Shown in pieces: positions 1-12,300 of a stretch of 64,000 nt of DNA (the first letter of the stretch is position 1; each line of letters begins with the position of its first letter). Origin of the DNA: Orthonyx spaldingii (taxonomy: Eukaryota; Chordata; Aves; Passeriformes; Orthonychidae). Below the pieces are notes generated by a model that searched no databases, was not told where the DNA came from, and saw nothing but the letters and a program-made list of their open reading frames with translations. The DNA is taken from the NCBI GenBank assembly GCA_013397795.1, contig VZTJ01004385.1, positions 1,042,839 through 1,106,838 of the forward strand. The letters are read 5' to 3'. The position numbers and the translations under genes were made by a program.

Positions 1-29
1 AGCAGGAGATGGAGCTGCTTCTGCAGCAG

Positions 30-240
30 GAAAACTCAGGAAAATTCTCATCATGGACAGGGTGGTCAGGCATTGGAATGGGCTGCTCAGGGAGATGGTG
101 GAGTCCCCATCCCTGGAGGTGTCCAAGGACTGACTGGAGGTGGCACTCAGTGCTCTGGGCTGGTGACAAGGTGGGGATCAAGGTTGGACTCGATGATCCC
201 AGAAGTCTTTTCCAACCTCCATGATTCCATGATCCTGTGT
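30..240 (+). mobile_element. CR1 LINE 3' fragment
   Basis: Contains ggtggtcaggcattgg, ggagtccccatccctgg and ttggactcgatgatc, then a TTTTCCAACCTCC block and the tail octamers ATTCCATG. 5'-truncated. Confidence 0.85.
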
Positions 241-1096
241 GAAGGTGAGGCTGCTGGCAAGAGCCACACGAGAAAAGCAGGAGCCAGCTGAGAACCAGAC
301 AATTTCTCCACCCTTTAACCGGTCCCAGCCACGTCAGACAAACGAATGCTGAAGCTGGGTCGAGTAATGACTGCAGGTTCAGAGCTGAGCAGCTCTCGGG
401 GCAGTGACAAGTGTGACAGTCGTAAATAAAACACAGCCAGAGCTGAGGGCTCAAGCTGCAGTGCCAAGAAGAAAACAGCTCAATGTTTATGACCAAGGGT
501 TGCTTCCAAAGACACTGGCTGCCTTCCTCTTTCTGCCCATTTCCATGATCAGCGGGATCACTCCAGCAGAAACGGCAATCCTAGACCTGCCAGGGTGAAA
601 AATGGCCACAGGGAACAAGAGGCAAACAAGGAATGATGGTTTTACTTCGGCAAAACGGCAGCTCGAGGAGGGAGAGCAGGGAAAAAAATGACCAGCTCTG
701 AGCAGAGACACCAACAGGGAGCAAATGAGGAATGTTCAGCGGAGTCCGGGGAAGCCACGGTCAATACGGAGCCAGCAGGAGCCTGAGGAAGCAGAAAGGG
801 AAGGACAAAGCACACCAGAGTGGAAAAGAGAAGCTCTCAGAAAATCCTTTTCTCCTTATCACTCGTCATTCCTTATCAGGCTGAGGAATGGTGGTGCCTT
901 CCTTGGGCATCTGGGCTTTTGGGCTTCTCCCCCATCTGAGTATCAGTGTGGGAGCTTGGAATGGCACCTGCTCCCTGAATCCCAGGAACTGCACAGAGCC
1001 ACTGGAGAGGGGAAGGAGCCCCTCAGGGTGTCCTGTCCTGTCCTGACAGGTAGGGGACTCAGCCCCGGGGTGCCACCAGTATTTTTGCCATCTCCC
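241..1096. other. Upstream intergenic DNA, no gene seen
   Basis: Unique sequence between two CR1 copies. Short open frames only, with no recognised domain or RNA gene. Confidence 0.6.
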
Positions 1097-1556
1097 CACC
1101 ATGGACATGGGTGCCATGGGCAGGGACACCTTCCACTATCCCAGGGTGCTCCAAGCCCTGTCCAGCCTGGCCTTGGACACTGCCAGGGATTCACGGGCAG
1201 CCACAGCTTCTCTGGGAAACCTGTGCCAGGGCCTCCCCACCCTCCCAGCCAAGAATTTCTCCCTAGTACCTGCTCTAAATCTTCCCTCTTTTAACTTAAA
1301 TCCAGTCCCCCTTGTCCTGTCACTCCATCCCAAGTCCCTCTCCTGCTCTCCTGGAGCCGTTTTAAGCCCTAGAAGGGGCTCTGAGGTATCCCTGGAGCCT
1401 TCTCCTCTCCAGGTGAACACCCCCAGCTCTCCCAGCCTGGCTCCAGAGCAGAGGGGCTCCAGCCCTTGGAGCATCTCCGTGGCTCCTCTGGACTCTCTCC
1501 AGCAGCTCCACGTCCTCCTGATGTTGGGGTCCCAGAGCTGGACACAGCCCAAAGCC
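1097..1556 (-). mobile_element. CR1 LINE fragment, antisense
   Basis: Long antisense piece from the ccatgggcagggacacc block back through ggatcc/gcagccacagcttctc to the upstream cagcagctccacgtcctcc part. The extreme 3' tail is missing. Confidence 0.85.
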
Positions 1557-2179
1557 ATCCCAGGAGGCACAGAGCATCTGCACCAACGGGCAGCCCCAAA
1601 CGTGTGCACAGAGAGCGGGAAATGAGAGATGCTACAGAGACATTCCAAGCAATCCTATTTTTCCATTGGCTGCACAGGACCCGCTGTGCCGCTCTGTTGC
1701 CGGGAGAGTTTAAGACCTCAGCCGACCTTCGGAGCGAGCAGGGCTGAGAAGCAAAGCCACGGGAGCCCCTCGGGGCCCCTGTCCTCGCTCTCCAGTGGCG
1801 GAGCGTGTCCCCACGGGGGCGTCCCAGGCTCAGGGACCGCGTCCCGCTCCCCACGCGGGGCATCACCGCAGCAGCATCCCTGCGCCGCGATCCAGGGATT
1901 TCATCGCCGTAGGATTACCGAGCGTGAAGCGTTTACCGCACACGTGGGGCCGCTCCGATAATCACAACTACAGCCTCGCGACCGCATCCCTCAGCAGCTC
2001 CCTTGCCACCAGCACTCCCAGTGTCACCTTGTGCGGTCAGAGGGGAAACCGCAGGAGCCCTCCTGGATCCCGCGGGCTGACCGCGGGGCGGGCGGCAACG
2101 CGGGGCTGTACGGCGAGGAGCGCGGGGCTGTAGTGACGCTTCTCGGGAGCCGGGGGAGGGAAGAGCAGCGGGAAAGGCC

Positions 2180-2246
2180 GGGCAGGGGAGCGGGCAGGGG
2201 AGCGGGCAGGGGAGCGGGCAGGGGAGCGGGCAGGGGAGCGGGCAGG
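2180..2246 (+). repeat. 12-bp G-rich tandem repeat in promoter
   Basis: About five and a half head-to-tail copies of gggcaggggagc. The dense GGGG and GGG runs could form a G-quadruplex just upstream of the leader. Confidence 0.9.
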
Positions 2247-2374
2247 GCCGGGAGCGGCGCTCGCCCCGCACCGACCCCGCAGCGCCGCCGCAGCCCCGAG
2301 CGCAGCCCCGCAGCGCCGCCGGGCGGGCGGCCGGGATGACTGACAGGCGGCTCAGCCAATCGCAGCGCTTAGCG

Positions 2375-2455
2375 NNNNNNNNNNNNNNNNNNNNNNNNNN
2401 NNNNNNNNNNNNNNNNNNNNNNNNNNNNNNNNNNNNNNNNNNNNNNNNNNNNNNN
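2375..2455. other. Assembly gap (81 n)
   Basis: Run of n in the GC-rich leader 49 bp before the TRIM9 ATG. It hides part of the 5'UTR and possibly the start site. Confidence 1.
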
Positions 2456-2504
2456 CTCCTGCCGCGGCCGCCGGAGCCGCGCCGCCGCCCTCCCTCCCTC
2501 ACCT

Positions 2505-3320
2505 ATGGAAGAGATGGAAGAGGAGCTGAAATGCCCGGTGTGCGGCTCCTTTTACCGGGAGCCCATCATCCTGCCCTGCTCGCACAACCTGTGCCAGGCG
2601 TGCGCCCGCAACATCCTGGTGCAGACGCCGGACTCGGAGTCTCCGCAGAGCCGCCGCGCCTCGGGCTCGGCCGTCTCCGACTATGACTACCTGGACCTGG
2701 ACAAGATGAGCCTGTACAGCGAGGCGGACAGCGGCTACGGCTCCTACGGGGGCTTCGCCAGCGCTCCCACCACGCCGTGCCAGAAGTCCCCGAACGGGGT
2801 GCGCGTGTTCCCGCCGGCCGCGCCGCCTCCCCCCGCCGCGCTGGCGCCGCCGCCGCCGCCGCGCAACGCGTGCCTGACCTGCCCGCAGTGCCACCGCAGC
2901 CTGGTGCTGGACGAGCGCGGGCTGCGCGGCTTCCCCCGCAACCGCCTGCTCGAGGGCGTCATCGACCGCTACCAGCAGGGCAGGGCGGCGGCCCTGCGCT
3001 GCCAGCTCTGCGAGAAGGCGCCCAAGGAGGCGGCCGTGATGTGCGAGCAGTGCGACGTGTTCTACTGCGACCCGTGCCGCCTGCGCTGCCACCCGCCGCG
3101 GGGACCGCTGGCCAAGCACCGCCTGGTGCCGCCGGCCCAGGGCCGCGTCAGCCGCCGGCTCAGCCCCCGCAAGATCTCCACCTGCACCGACCACGAGCTG
3201 GAGAACCACAGCATGTACTGCGTGCAGTGCAAGAGCCCCGTCTGCTACCAGTGCCTGGAGGAGGGCAAGCACTCCAGCCACGAGGTCAAGGCGCTGGGAG
3301 CCATGTGGAAGCTCCACAAG
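2505..3320 (+). CDS. TRIM9: TRIM9 exon 1: split RING, degron, B-box 1 and B-box 2 (aa 1-272)
   Basis: The ATG at 2505 follows a CpG-rich leader and starts the conserved MEEMEEELKCPVCG. Proximal RING ligands are C10, C13, C25, H27, C30 and C33; the last pair, C126 and C129 in CPQC, lies beyond a linker of about 90 residues. That linker carries D75-S76-G77-Y78-G79-S80, the DSGxxS motif known to dock beta-TrCP when phosphorylated, and a bird-type proline run at about 104-119. B-box 1 starts at C166/C169 and includes C180, C183, C188 and C191; B-box 2 uses C227, H230, C239, C242, C247, C250, H256 and H259. The exon ends after WKLHK at a GTGAGC donor, phase 0. A 398-aa open frame on the opposite strand here is a shadow of the GC-rich codons. 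Confidence 0.97.
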
Positions 3321-6300
3321 GTGAGCCCCGGCTTCTGCCAGCGGCCCCTGCCCGGCACACCTTGCCCCACGCAGCCGGCAGGGTGGGAGCATCCTCACCC
3401 ATCCTCTGCCGTTCCGTGTCGCACCCTTGCTCGAGGGGAGCGTTGCCCCTCGGCTTGGGGAGGTTGGCATCGTGCAGGTGATGCTCCCCGTGGGTCCCCA
3501 AATCCAGCCCTGCCAGCTGGAGCCCGCAAGCCGAGGTGCTGCCAAAGGAGCTGGCAGGGCCCGGGGGTGGATCGGGGACATGTGCGCCGCAGGGCTGGGA
3601 AAGCAACAGGGAGCGATGGCTTCGGGAGGAGGAGGAGGAGGAGGGAGGCGTGAAATCCACCGGGGAGCCGTGGGGTGCCACCTCCGCCCGCACACGGAGT
3701 CACTGCGAGGAGGAGGAGGAGGGGTGGCAGCGGGCAGCCAGGAGCCTGTCCCTGAATACTGATCAGCTGCTCCCCAGCGCGCTCACTCCCACCCACACAC
3801 GGCCGTGCTGCAGGAAGGGGGTCCCAGCGCTTGAGGCAGGGATGTGGCCATCATTAGCTTCGGCTCCATCCCTCCCTCTGCCTCCCTCTCTCCCTCCTCG
3901 CACCAGTGACCGAAGGAACTGGGGCAGAAGTGACTGGGACGCGGGCGGACAGGGCACAAGAGGGTGGGCGGCACAAGGCAGCCTGGTCTAGTCCTTGGAT
4001 GAACATCGACATAATTGGTCCCCACTCCAGCACACTGGAGCAGGTGGGGGGACCTGTGACAAGGAGCCGCGTGACCTCCCGGTGGAAGGGACTGGGCTGG
4101 ATTGCTTCCCAGGAATATCTCGGGATGCTCTGGCAGGTTGTGTGGCAGCATGTGCAGGATGCAGATCTCTGGGCTGGAGCTCTACACCCCGAACTGGGTC
4201 AGTGGGTACATGCAGGGACAAGCTGTCACTTGTCATGCTGCCCCAAAAAGGGGGTAACCACATGATGCTGTGGGGAGAACGGTTTGGTGCTGCTTGTTGC
4301 TGCTGGAAGGGGCTTTTCCTGACTCCCTTTTGCTGGGAGCAGGAACAGCTCCTCTCTGGGTTTTCAGTGCTCTTACACAGATGTGCCAGAGCAGTTTGGT
4401 GCCCTTGTCCCTACACGTGGGGTACAGTCACTGATCCCAGAACTGGTGGCAGCCGGGAGGAGCATCCAGCTGGTGTTGGATGCCCAGGAGCAGCGTGGCA
4501 CAGGTGACTGGGGACCTGCTCTCCCTGGAGCAGGGAGGGAGGCAGAGGATGGAGCCAGGCTCTTGTGGTGCGGGGCAGGCGGGTGAGAAGCAGCAGGCAA
4601 GAGACTGGAACACAGAGAATTGCACCTGAACATGAGGGAGAACTTTACTGTTCAGGACAGGGCTTGGGGCAGCCTGGTCTAGTGGGAGGTGTCTGCCCAT
4701 GGCAGTGGGGTTGGAGTAAGATGAGCTTTAGCTTTTTGTTCAAAATCCCTCTTCCCAGGGGAGAGCTTTAGCCATGCACTGTTTCATGGATGTAGCTGAC
4801 AGATGTGGAGCTGTAACATCATTTCAAATGATGATTTTCATGCAGCTGCTCTCAGAGTTTTGGAAATGGGACAGTGATGTCTCACCTTGAGTGAGCTGTG
4901 TTTCTGCAGGGCTTGCTGGTATTCCCTAGTGTTTGTTTGCTTTTTAGGGAGGGGAAAAGAGTCTGTGGAGTTAAATGTGGTGTTAAGGAATGATTGAAGG
5001 AGTGATTTCAGGGCCTGAGCTCAGATTGCTCCTTGAGATGCCATCCAACAAAATCAGGGGAAGAGGTTATTTACCTTGATTTTTGTTACCAAAAAAATAC
5101 AATACAAAATCAATACCCTTGATTTCCAGGCTTCATCCTGGTTGGGACTGGGCATTAGGAACCAAACCACCTGTGGATTGGAGTGGTGATCCCCTTGCAA
5201 AAGTATCTGGTGTCATTTTCTGAGGGGACAGGCCTTTGGCAGCAGGACAGATTTGCTGAAAGGGTGACTGTCCCTTTTTACCTGATCTTTTCTCTGTGAT
5301 GAGCAGTGTAATGCTACCTACAGCTCACAGGAGAGAATCATGGAATGGTTTGGGTTGGAAAGGACCTTAAAGACCATCTCATTCCACCCCGCCATGGCAG
5401 GGACACCTTCCACTGTCCCAAGGTGCTCCAGGCTTCATTCAGCCTGGCCTTGGACAATTCCAGAGATCCAGGGGCAGCCACAGCTTCTCAGGAAAACCTG
5501 TGCCAGCCCCTCACCACCCTCACAGCCACGAATTGCTCCCCAATATCCCATCTAAATCTCCCCTTTTTCAGTTTATACCCCCCGAGCCAGCTCCTGAATT
5601 CTCTTGTGCCATTCCAACACCTCTCGGTGTGAAACATTCCTTGGGATGCTCTTCCCTGGTGACCCAGGGAGGCTGTGGTTGTCCCCACAGCCCGTGGTGA
5701 CCCCAGAGTGCCTGGATGAGCTGTTGTTCCTGAAAGCAGCAGCGTTCATGCCTCAGTAGGTGATTGCCAGGCCCAGGGCAATCCCTGCTAAGTGCAGCGT
5801 GCTCCCCTTGGAACCAGATCCAAAGGGCTTCTCACAGGCCTCTTCTGGAACTGCCCCAATTTCCCCTTTCCTCCCTGAGGTTCTCTCCGATGATCATTTA
5901 AGATAATCTGTGCTGAGGCACAATCAGTTGTCATTCAGGGAGCTGGGGTTTCTGAGCTGGACACAGATCGTGGCAAATCCTCGCTCTCCCTGTCTTCCTT
6001 TCAGGACAGTTGTTGGGAGCGGGGTAAATATTCAGGGAAGCGTAGAGGGAAATGGGTTTTTAATCTGAATTGTCCCAGTTTTGCACAGATACTGCAGCTG
6101 TCTGGGTTTTATCCTGACGAGCTGGAATGCTGCTTGGCATGCCAAAAGCAGGAGCACAAGATGGAGCTGAATCATTTATTCCTTGCACATCCGAGCCCCT
6201 CTTGTTTTTTGCTGGAAATGTGTGGAGAGTGCCGGCTCAGCAGCTTGATGATGTGTTTTTATGGACAGATGGATCCATGGATGGATGGATGTGTACAAAT

Positions 6301-9300
6301 ACAAACCGACTGGGAGCGATCTCCAGGGGCTCTGCTGTCTCCCACAGCCCTGAAATCCCATCCAGTTGATCAAACTTGGTCTTAACATCATTTTACTGTT
6401 GCTGGCACAGGTTAAAAAGGTCTCCCAGAAGTTTGTGGATTCTGTGAGCAGATGTGAAGGTTTTCTGGGTTAGGAAATGGCAAGACAGTGATGCAGAGCA
6501 GTTATTCCTGCCTGTCTCTCAAATACTGAGCTGTTACCCATCGCTCTTGTGTCTGACTCTGCTCTGGGAGTCCCTGGCACTTCTCACCCCGTGCCTGGGC
6601 ACCTCCCCGGGCTGGGTGATGCCTGCCAGAGGCTGCTTTTGTCTTTGCCATCCATATCCCAGCTGCAACAAAGGTGAGCCCGGATTTACCATACACAAAA
6701 AAAAAAAAGCTGAAGAGGTCGGGGGTCCCGTGGTGAAGGACTTCTGCTCCTCTTGGGCAGTGCAGGAAAAGCTTCCCTCTGCTTCAGGCTGGGATCATGG
6801 GGCTTTGTCTCTCCTCTCCACTCTCATCCAGATTCCTTTTGCTTTGTGCATCCAAGGAAGGGCAGCAGAGCTGGTGAAGACTTTGGAGCACAAGCCCTGT
6901 GAGGAGTGAGGTGGAGTCCCCATGCCTGGAGGGGTTTAAAATCCCTGTGGATGTGGCACTTGGGGACAGGGGTCAGTGGTGGCCTTGGCAGTGCTGGGGA
7001 ATGGTTGGACTCGGTGGTCTTCCAGGGCTTTTCCAACCTAAATAATTCCAAGATTCTAAAGCAAGACTCTGGGGTGGTACCACTCTGTCCTGGAGGAGGT
7101 CAGGCAGCATGTCCAGGTCCTCTTGGAGGGAAGCAGAAACAAGTCTTGACTTCAGTGGGAGGTGAACAGTGCTCTCCATCTGAATTTTACATGAAATTTA
7201 ACTGGCTGGGATGGGATTGCCCAGGCTGAAGACACAAACCCTCCTTGGATTGCAAACCCCTGCAGCTTTCAGCAGAGCCCAGCCCTGGGAATTTCCATCC
7301 CCCACGGTGTGGGATCAGCAGTGATGGTCAGCACACAGATCCTTATGAGCACAGGTGTCACCTGGAGCTCAGCTCCTCCTGTCCTGGCACAGGTGGACTG
7401 ACGGATGCAGGTGATTTCTATTAAGGATCAAAAATCACACGCTGGCACATTATTCCAGCTGGTTTGCTCATCTAGGGAGAAGCAGGGGTGGGAAACACTG
7501 CAAGGGCCTCTCAGTTTGTGACACCAGAGCCAGGGCAGGGATGAGCAGACAGGGTTTTTCCTCAGCTCACTTGGCCAGGGAGGGCTCTGTGTTGGCTGCC
7601 AGAGGAGCTTTTGTGGGGAGATTGGGACACTGGGAATGTGCTGCTGTTGTGTCCATGAGAATTCCTGTAGCCCACAGCGCTTGGGGAAGTATCCAGGGAG
7701 TTGCTGTATGACCAAGATCTGTTTGCATTTGCAAAGTAAAATATTTGCTGCTAAAACAGAAGCAGGGAGAATCCTTAATGTTCCCCTCTGCTCTTTCCCA
7801 AGCCTTGGTGTGATGGCCTTCCTGGATCCCACCACCCTTTTTCCATCTGCAGCAGCAGGATCCATCCTTTCCTTCTCCAGCAATGCCCAACAGCCTTCCC
7901 ACCTGCTCCATTCTTCTGTGGCCAAATCCAGAGGGTGGGAGAGGCCTTGAAGTCAGAAAAAATAAAGGAATGTCAGGATCTGGAGCACAAATCTGATGAG
8001 GAGCAGCTGAGGGAGCTGGGAAAGGGGCTCAGCCTGGAGAAAGAGGCTCAGGGGGCCCTTGTGGCTCTGCACAAGTCCCTGACAGGAGGGGGCAGCCGGG
8101 GGGGTCGGGCTCTGCTCCCAGGGAACAGGGACAGGACAAGGGGAAACGGCCACAAGTTGCACCAGGAAAGGTTTAGGCTGAATATTTGAGAAAATTTTTT
8201 CATGGGAAGGATCATCAGGCATTGGAAAGGGCTTCCCAGGGCAGTGCTGGAGTCCCCATCCCTGGAGGGATTTAAGAGCTGTGTGGGTGTGGCGCTTGGG
8301 GACACAGGACTCAGTGATTTAAAGGTCTTTTCCAGCCTAAATGATTCACACCAGCCTGTGCCTGCCCAGGATCCAGAGGTGAAGCTGCCTTTTCCTGTTG
8401 ATTTATTTGGATAAAAGCTTTCTGTCAGGTGGCTCTTGGCTCTGCACTCACTGCAGTTAATGGAGAAAGGGGCAGCCCCAGATCTCCTGTTAATCAAAGG
8501 TAATGTGGTACAGCAAGTTCTCCGAGGGGTTCTTGGAGCCCTGGAGGCAGGAGGTGACCTCTGAGTTATATGCAGATGGAAATGGGCCCAGGGTCATCTC
8601 AGAGTGAGTGTAAATCACTGCAGCTCTTACTCCATTCCAGTGGGAAGTTTAGATGGGATATGAGGAAGAAATTCCAACCTGGGAGGGTGGGGAGGCCCTG
8701 GCACAGGGTGCCCAGAGAAGCTGTGGCTGCCCCTGGATCCCTGGAAGTGCCCAAGGCCAGGCTGGACATTGGGGCTTGGAGCAGCCTGGGATAGTGGAAG
8801 GTGTCCCTGCCCACGGCAGGGATGGAATGAGATGGGATTTAAAGTCCCTTCCAACCCAAACCATTCCATGATTCTGAGTCCAAACATCCCCCACCCTGAG
8901 AGAGCAGTGCTGTGTTGCACCATCTGGCTCAGGCTCTCCACAGGCTCTGAGGCATCTCAAGAAGCAGATTGAGCTCTGGTGGGGTCCATCCTCATCCACA
9001 AGGTGCCTGCACTCTGTAAATATCAAACCCTTCCCATCCTCTCCACGTCTCTTTTTATTCTCTTGGCCACTTGATGAGTGAAGAACCCTCCCCCAGGATA
9101 TCTCTGCATTTACTGTGGTGCAAGTCAGGAGCTGAGATGGGGGGAAATTAACCCAGGGATTCATTCTTGCCTCTCTTTCATGGAAATTTCAGCAGTATCC
9201 GTACCCAGAGATTCCCCTGTCACCACAGCCCTAGCCTGGAAAAACAGGAGAATTAGAAAGCAGAGCAAACACCATGCCTGGTGTTAAATAAACTACTTGA

Positions 9301-12300
9301 GAGTGTGGAAAGGCTTTGCTGTTGCTTTACCAGGTTTCACAGGATGCTCTGGTGCTGGGTGGATCTTTGTTGGGAGAATGTTCTCAAGAGGCTTTGGGGC
9401 TACTCTGCTTTGCTTATTCTGCTCTTCTAAATAATCCAGCCCCCAGAAGTTTAGGTTTTTAAAGGGGAAACTTTGCTTGGTGTCACTTATAGAATCCCAA
9501 AATGGGTTGGGTTGGAAGGAACCTTCAAAATCATCTCATTTTACCCCCCTGCCACAGGCAGGGACACCTTCCCCTATCCCAGATTGCTCCAAGCTCTGTC
9601 CAGCCTGGCCTTGGACACTTCCAGGGATCCAGGGGTAGCCACAGCTTCTCTGGGCACCCTGTGCCAGGGCCTCCCACCCTCCCAGGTTGGAATTTCTTCC
9701 TAACATCTCATCTAAACCTTTCCTCTTTTGTCCTCTTGCCACAGCCAGTTCCCATATGACCACAACCCCCTTTTTGCAGCCCTGCAGTGTACTTTCTAGC
9801 AATCCAGCACACACCACTGGGAGATATTTCCCTTCCCTTTCCTGAACTTGGAAGGAACTTTCAGCAGCCCTTGATTAACTGGTATTACTCACACATATTC
9901 ATTTAATTCAGAGTGCCTTCAAATTGCATTGCTCTTCCCTGCTGTATGAAAGAATAATTAAAGAAAAACTCAGCTGAAACATAACAGCTCTCAAAGCTGC
10001 TCTTTTGTCAGCCTCGGTCCTTGTTTTGTTTGTTCTTGGGATGAGGTTTTTACCTGTTAAATTGGCTTATAAATAAGCCAGCTCATTCCCTGTTCATTCA
10101 GCTCGTCCTGCTGGGATGAATTGGATAAATATCTATTTAGAGCAAGCACATAAGCCAGGGAGAGCTGGGGGTATAAATCTCTGGTGACCCTGGCTCAGGT
10201 AATATCCTGGAAGGAGAGGCAGAGGTTGGTGTGGAATTGCTGTGAGGAGTGAAAGCTCTGAGGATGAGTTTCTCAAATCCCCATGGACCATCCAGTTGTA
10301 ACTGGAAAGAGCAGGATTGGATACTTTGAGGTCTGGGACCACCACTGAGGGGTGGGTGAGGGTCCTAAACAGGAAATGTATTAAACTCTTTACCAGGGAG
10401 ACTTAAGAGATAGAAATAAAGAGAACTGAAGCCCAGCTTTCACCCATTCCAGAGGCACATCCCTGATTAATGCAGGAAGGAGACCAGAGCTGAGAACAGC
10501 AGGTCAGAGAATTCACCTTTCCTATTGAAAGGAAAATTTTGTTTGCAGTCTGAACCAACTCCTATTTTGCCTTCAGAATTGGATGCAGCTTTGGGGACAG
10601 CCTGCCCTGGAGCTGCCTGGAAAAGCTCAGCAGAGGCTCTGCTCAGTGCAGAATTTCTGGGTAGAAAGAACAACACCAAGTTCATTTTGACATTTTCTTG
10701 AGCCAGCACTTGGCTGGAGCAGCAGGTGAGGGCAGAGGGGTGCCTGTGAGGGTGATGCCAACCTAAAACACCGTAGGCACAGCTTGGACTGGGGTTTGGG
10801 CCACGTTTTTGTATTTAATTAGCCATTAAATTCCCCCTGTCACAGAAATAGAGGGGTGTTAATAGAAGCCCACTCAGTTCTGTAGCAGCAGAAATTGCCC
10901 TGGGAGGGATCTGGCAGTTGAGGGATTTCCCATCAGTGTTAATTACCCTTTCCCCTCTACTAACCTTATACGAGCTGATGGGTTTGAAAAAAAAAAAAAA
11001 GCTGGGAATGGGATGTGACTAAGGCATGCAGGGATGTTGCCTGGAGTGCTGTGTGTTGCAGCCACAGTTGCCATTCCCAGGAAGAGCAGCTGGGATAAGG
11101 GAGCACGGCTCCGTGGCAGCAGCTGCAGCAGCACGGAGCTGCTGGAGTGGAAGATCACATTTGTGACTTCCAGTGCCTGCTGTGGAGATCCCAGCCTGGG
11201 TGCCCCCTCTGCTTCCTGCTTGGTGCAAACCCTGCAGACCTGGGAAATAGCACTTAAATTATTTGCACCAACCCTGAAAACGTGGAGCATCTTCCAACCA
11301 GCAATCCCTATTGCATCTTCCAACCAGCGATCCCTGGTTTTTTTTTTCTTTTTGGGCATTGGACCTTTGCATTTAATCCTATCTTTTTTTCCCTTTTTTC
11401 CCTTGCATGGTCAGTTCCCTTCTTGTTTCCATTCCCTCTGGCAGGATTGGTGTGTGTGAATTAATGATGGGTTATGGCTTTGCCTTCAGCTCGAGGGTGC
11501 ACAGTGCACCCACAGCATCATTCCTGAGAGCCTGGGCTGTGGCACTGCTTTCCACCTGCAGCTCTTGGGGCTTTCTCTGGTGAAATCTCTCTGTTTTCCC
11601 AGACTCCTTGAGTCAAGATGTATTAATTCACTGCTTCTGTTAACTTCATTTTTCTTTTCCCTGGAAGTGTCCAAGGCCAGGTTGGACAGGACTTGGAGCC
11701 ACATGGGATAGTGGAAGGTGTCCTTGGTCACAGCAGGGGTTGGACCAAGGTGGGATTTAAGGTCCCTTCTAACCCAAACCATCCTGGGATTCTGTGATTC
11801 CCAGCCCACGCTGGCTGCCCAGGGTCTCTGACCTGGGGCTTGGCTGTGCCTGTGGAATTCCTGCCTGGGAAGGACCTTTCTGTCTGCAGAGGCAAACTCA
11901 GAGCTCTGATTTTGATTCCAGGTGTTTTTAGGAAAACACCCCTTTCAAAGCAGGTTTCTCTGCTTCTGTGCTGTGGTCTCTCTGTCAGAGGATGCAAAGC
12001 TGGGAGAAGGGGGGGCTGTGTCAGGCTTTGAGATGGATTATTCCTAACAAGGCACATTTATTGATTTCAAGACAGATGCTGCTTTGGGGGCAGAGCTTCT
12101 GTTCCCTTCCTGCAGAGCTGTGTCACCCAAAGCACCCAGGGATCCAGCCTGGAGCAGGGGAGGAGTGGGACGATGCTGAAAGGTGCAGCCCTGGCTGTTT
12201 ATTCTTCAACAGGGGAGGGAACTGTGACAGCATTTCCCCGAGGATGCTGGAACAGGAGGGGGTGGGCTGGAGATCAATCCTCCCTGCCAAGGATTTGCTT

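Larger units (their letters stand above)
1650..2504 (+). promoter_or_regulatory. TRIM9: CpG-rich TRIM9 promoter and 5' leader
   Basis: CpG frequency rises sharply from about 1680 and stays high through exon 1. Inverted CCAAT (ATTGG) is at 1665-1669 and a forward CCAAT at 2356-2360, in the context cagccaatcg. There is no convincing TATA box, which fits a CpG-island promoter. The start site cannot be placed, because the 81-bp gap at 2375-2455 lies between the CCAAT box and the start codon. A 12-bp G-rich tandem repeat lies within it. Confidence 0.6.

Noticed and set aside
2505..3320. Assignment to the paralogue TRIM67
   Set aside because: TRIM67 has a different linker (alanine/glycine-rich) after the RING; the SDYDYLDLDKMSLYSEADSG linker here is TRIM9.
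2499..3695. 398-residue open frame on the minus strand over TRIM9 exon 1
   Set aside because: Antisense shadow of GC-rich coding sequence; low complexity and no domain, while the plus strand is clearly TRIM9.
3628..3723. Glu-rich coding-looking stretch (EEEEEG)
   Set aside because: GAG/GGA low-complexity DNA just inside intron 1.
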